Assembly: GCA_025451845.1 (NCBI GenBank)
Contig: JANWJS010000010.1
Location: 103,081 to 167,080 of the forward strand
Direction of reading: 5' to 3'
DNA length: 64,000 bases
Origin: Steroidobacteraceae bacterium
GTDB lineage: Bacteria > Pseudomonadota > Gammaproteobacteria > Steroidobacterales > Steroidobacteraceae
How positions within the stretch are numbered: the first letter of the stretch is position 1; every line of letters starts with the position of its first letter. Shown one piece after another: positions 63,211 to 64,000 of the stretch. The position numbers were made by a program, and so were the translations under genes. Below the pieces are notes generated by a model, which was given only the letters and a program-made list of their open reading frames with translations, made no database searches and was not told the origin of the DNA.

Positions 63211-64000
63211 GTGTCTGAACCTACTGCTCCCACCCAAGCTACGACCAGCGGCCCCCAGGGGGTACCCGTGCTGCCGCTGCGGGACGTCGTCGTTTATCCC
63301 CACATGGTGATTCCGCTCTTCGTCGGGCGGGAGAAATCCATCCAGGCGCTCGATGTCGCCATGCGCAGCGACAAGCGAATCATGCTGGTCGCGCAGAAAC
63401 AGGCCGACGTCGATGACCCCAAGGGGGAAGATCTCTACCGGATCGGCACCGTAGCCACGATCCTGCAGCTGCTGAAGCTGCCGGACGGGACGGTCAAGGT
63501 GCTGGTCGAGGGCGTGGACCGTGCCCGCATCGATAAGCTGACGGCGGGGGAATACTACGCCGCGGAGCTCGCGCTCCTCCCCGACGTCGAAGCCTACGAG
63601 GAGCGGGAGATGGACGTGCTCGCGCGCTCGGTCATCTCCCAGTTCGAGCAGTACGTGAAGCTCAATAAGAAGGTCCCGCCGGAGGTGCTCACCGCCCTCG
63701 CCGGGATCGAGCATGCGGGACGGCTCGCCGACACCGTGGCGGCACATATGTCGCTCAAGCTCGGCGAGAAGCAGAAAGTCCTGGAGATTCTCGACATTCG
63801 CAAGCGCCTCGAGCACATCCTCGTCGCCATCGAGGGTGAGATGGACGTGCTGCAGATCGAGAAGCGCATCCGCGGCCGCGTCAAGGCGCAGATGGAGAAG
63901 AGCCAGCGCGAGTACTACCTGAATGAGCAGATGAAGGCCATCCAGAAAGAGCTCGGCGAGATGGACGAGGGCGGCAACGAGGTCACCGAGCTCGAGCAGA
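63211..64000 (+). CDS. lon: Lon protease, 3' partial
   Basis: The frame begins GTG at 63211 and runs off the window after about 263 residues. The N-terminal Lon domain is present: VPVLPLRDVVVYPHMVIPLF, VGREKSIQALDVAM, and DVDDPKGEDLYRIGTVATI; the coiled region (QREYYLNEQMKAIQKELGEMD) leads toward the AAA+ core, which lies outside. Lon degrades misfolded and regulatory proteins. It follows clpX, the usual order. Confidence 0.97.
   Translation, partial: MSEPTAPTQATTSGPQGVPVLPLRDVVVYPHMVIPLFVGREKSIQALDVAMRSDKRIMLVAQKQADVDDPKGEDLYRIGTVATILQLLKLPDGTVKVLVEGVDRARIDKLTAGEYYAAELALLPDVEAYEEREMDVLARSVISQFEQYVKLNKKVPPEVLTALAGIEHAGRLADTVAAHMSLKLGEKQKVLEILDIRKRLEHILVAIEGEMDVLQIEKRIRGRVKAQMEKSQREYYLNEQMKAIQKELGEMDEGGNEVTELEQ

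Overview
The window is high-G+C bacterial DNA from a gammaproteobacterium. Three things point there: the order fimV-truA-accD-folC-dedD-cvpA-purF, the set tig-clpP-clpX-lon, and housekeeping genes gltX, cysS, folD, lpxH and miaE. A polysaccharide-utilisation style TonB receptor beside glycoside hydrolases suggests a Xanthomonadales, Nevskiales or Steroidobacteraceae-like lineage. That placement is inference; no rRNA gene is present.

Layout. 1-8371: plus-strand housekeeping block from the C-terminal part of FimV to PurF. 8453-12895: a soluble Ser/Thr kinase, MiaE, then an OmpR/EnvZ-type two-component pair followed by a Spy/CpxP-like periplasmic protein. 12900-18618: lpxH with a cyclophilin (minus), gltX and cysS (plus), folD (minus). 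18719-25868: tRNA-Pro, a MarR-GNAT fusion with a palindrome touching its start codon, a marR-emrA-emrB efflux operon with matching operator boxes, then sixA overlapping a CYTH-CHAD gene. 26046-26369: tRNA-Arg, tRNA-His and tRNA-Lys.

26339-31664 is a decayed integrative element in tRNA-Lys. It is bounded by a 26-bp imperfect copy of the tRNA 3' end and carries a tyrosine integrase pseudogene (one nonsense codon, two frameshifts), vapBC, a MobC-like remnant and a secreted protein with three near-identical 132-residue modules.

31731-33177 is a small-heat-shock-protein pair plus a short Cys-rich protein with a candidate heat-shock promoter. 33282-34592 is an Nramp-related transporter. 34619-46921 looks like an amino-sugar (chitosan or chitin oligosaccharide) utilisation locus: APC permease, ROK kinase, ROK repressor with two matching operators, GH20 hexosaminidase, TonB-dependent receptor and GH2 exo-glucosaminidase. 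47010-54985 holds a sulfotransferase, a lactonase-like amidohydrolase, a GH127 arabinofuranosidase, a DsbG-like protein, an AceTr-like membrane protein and a PQQ-type propeller protein. 55101-58333 is hutU-hutH. The window ends with an XRE regulator, tRNA-Leu, tig-clpP-clpX and the start of lon.

The best leads are the ROK operator pair, the MarR boxes, the stop-to-stop dispersed repeat at two convergent junctions, and the modular secreted protein in the decayed island.
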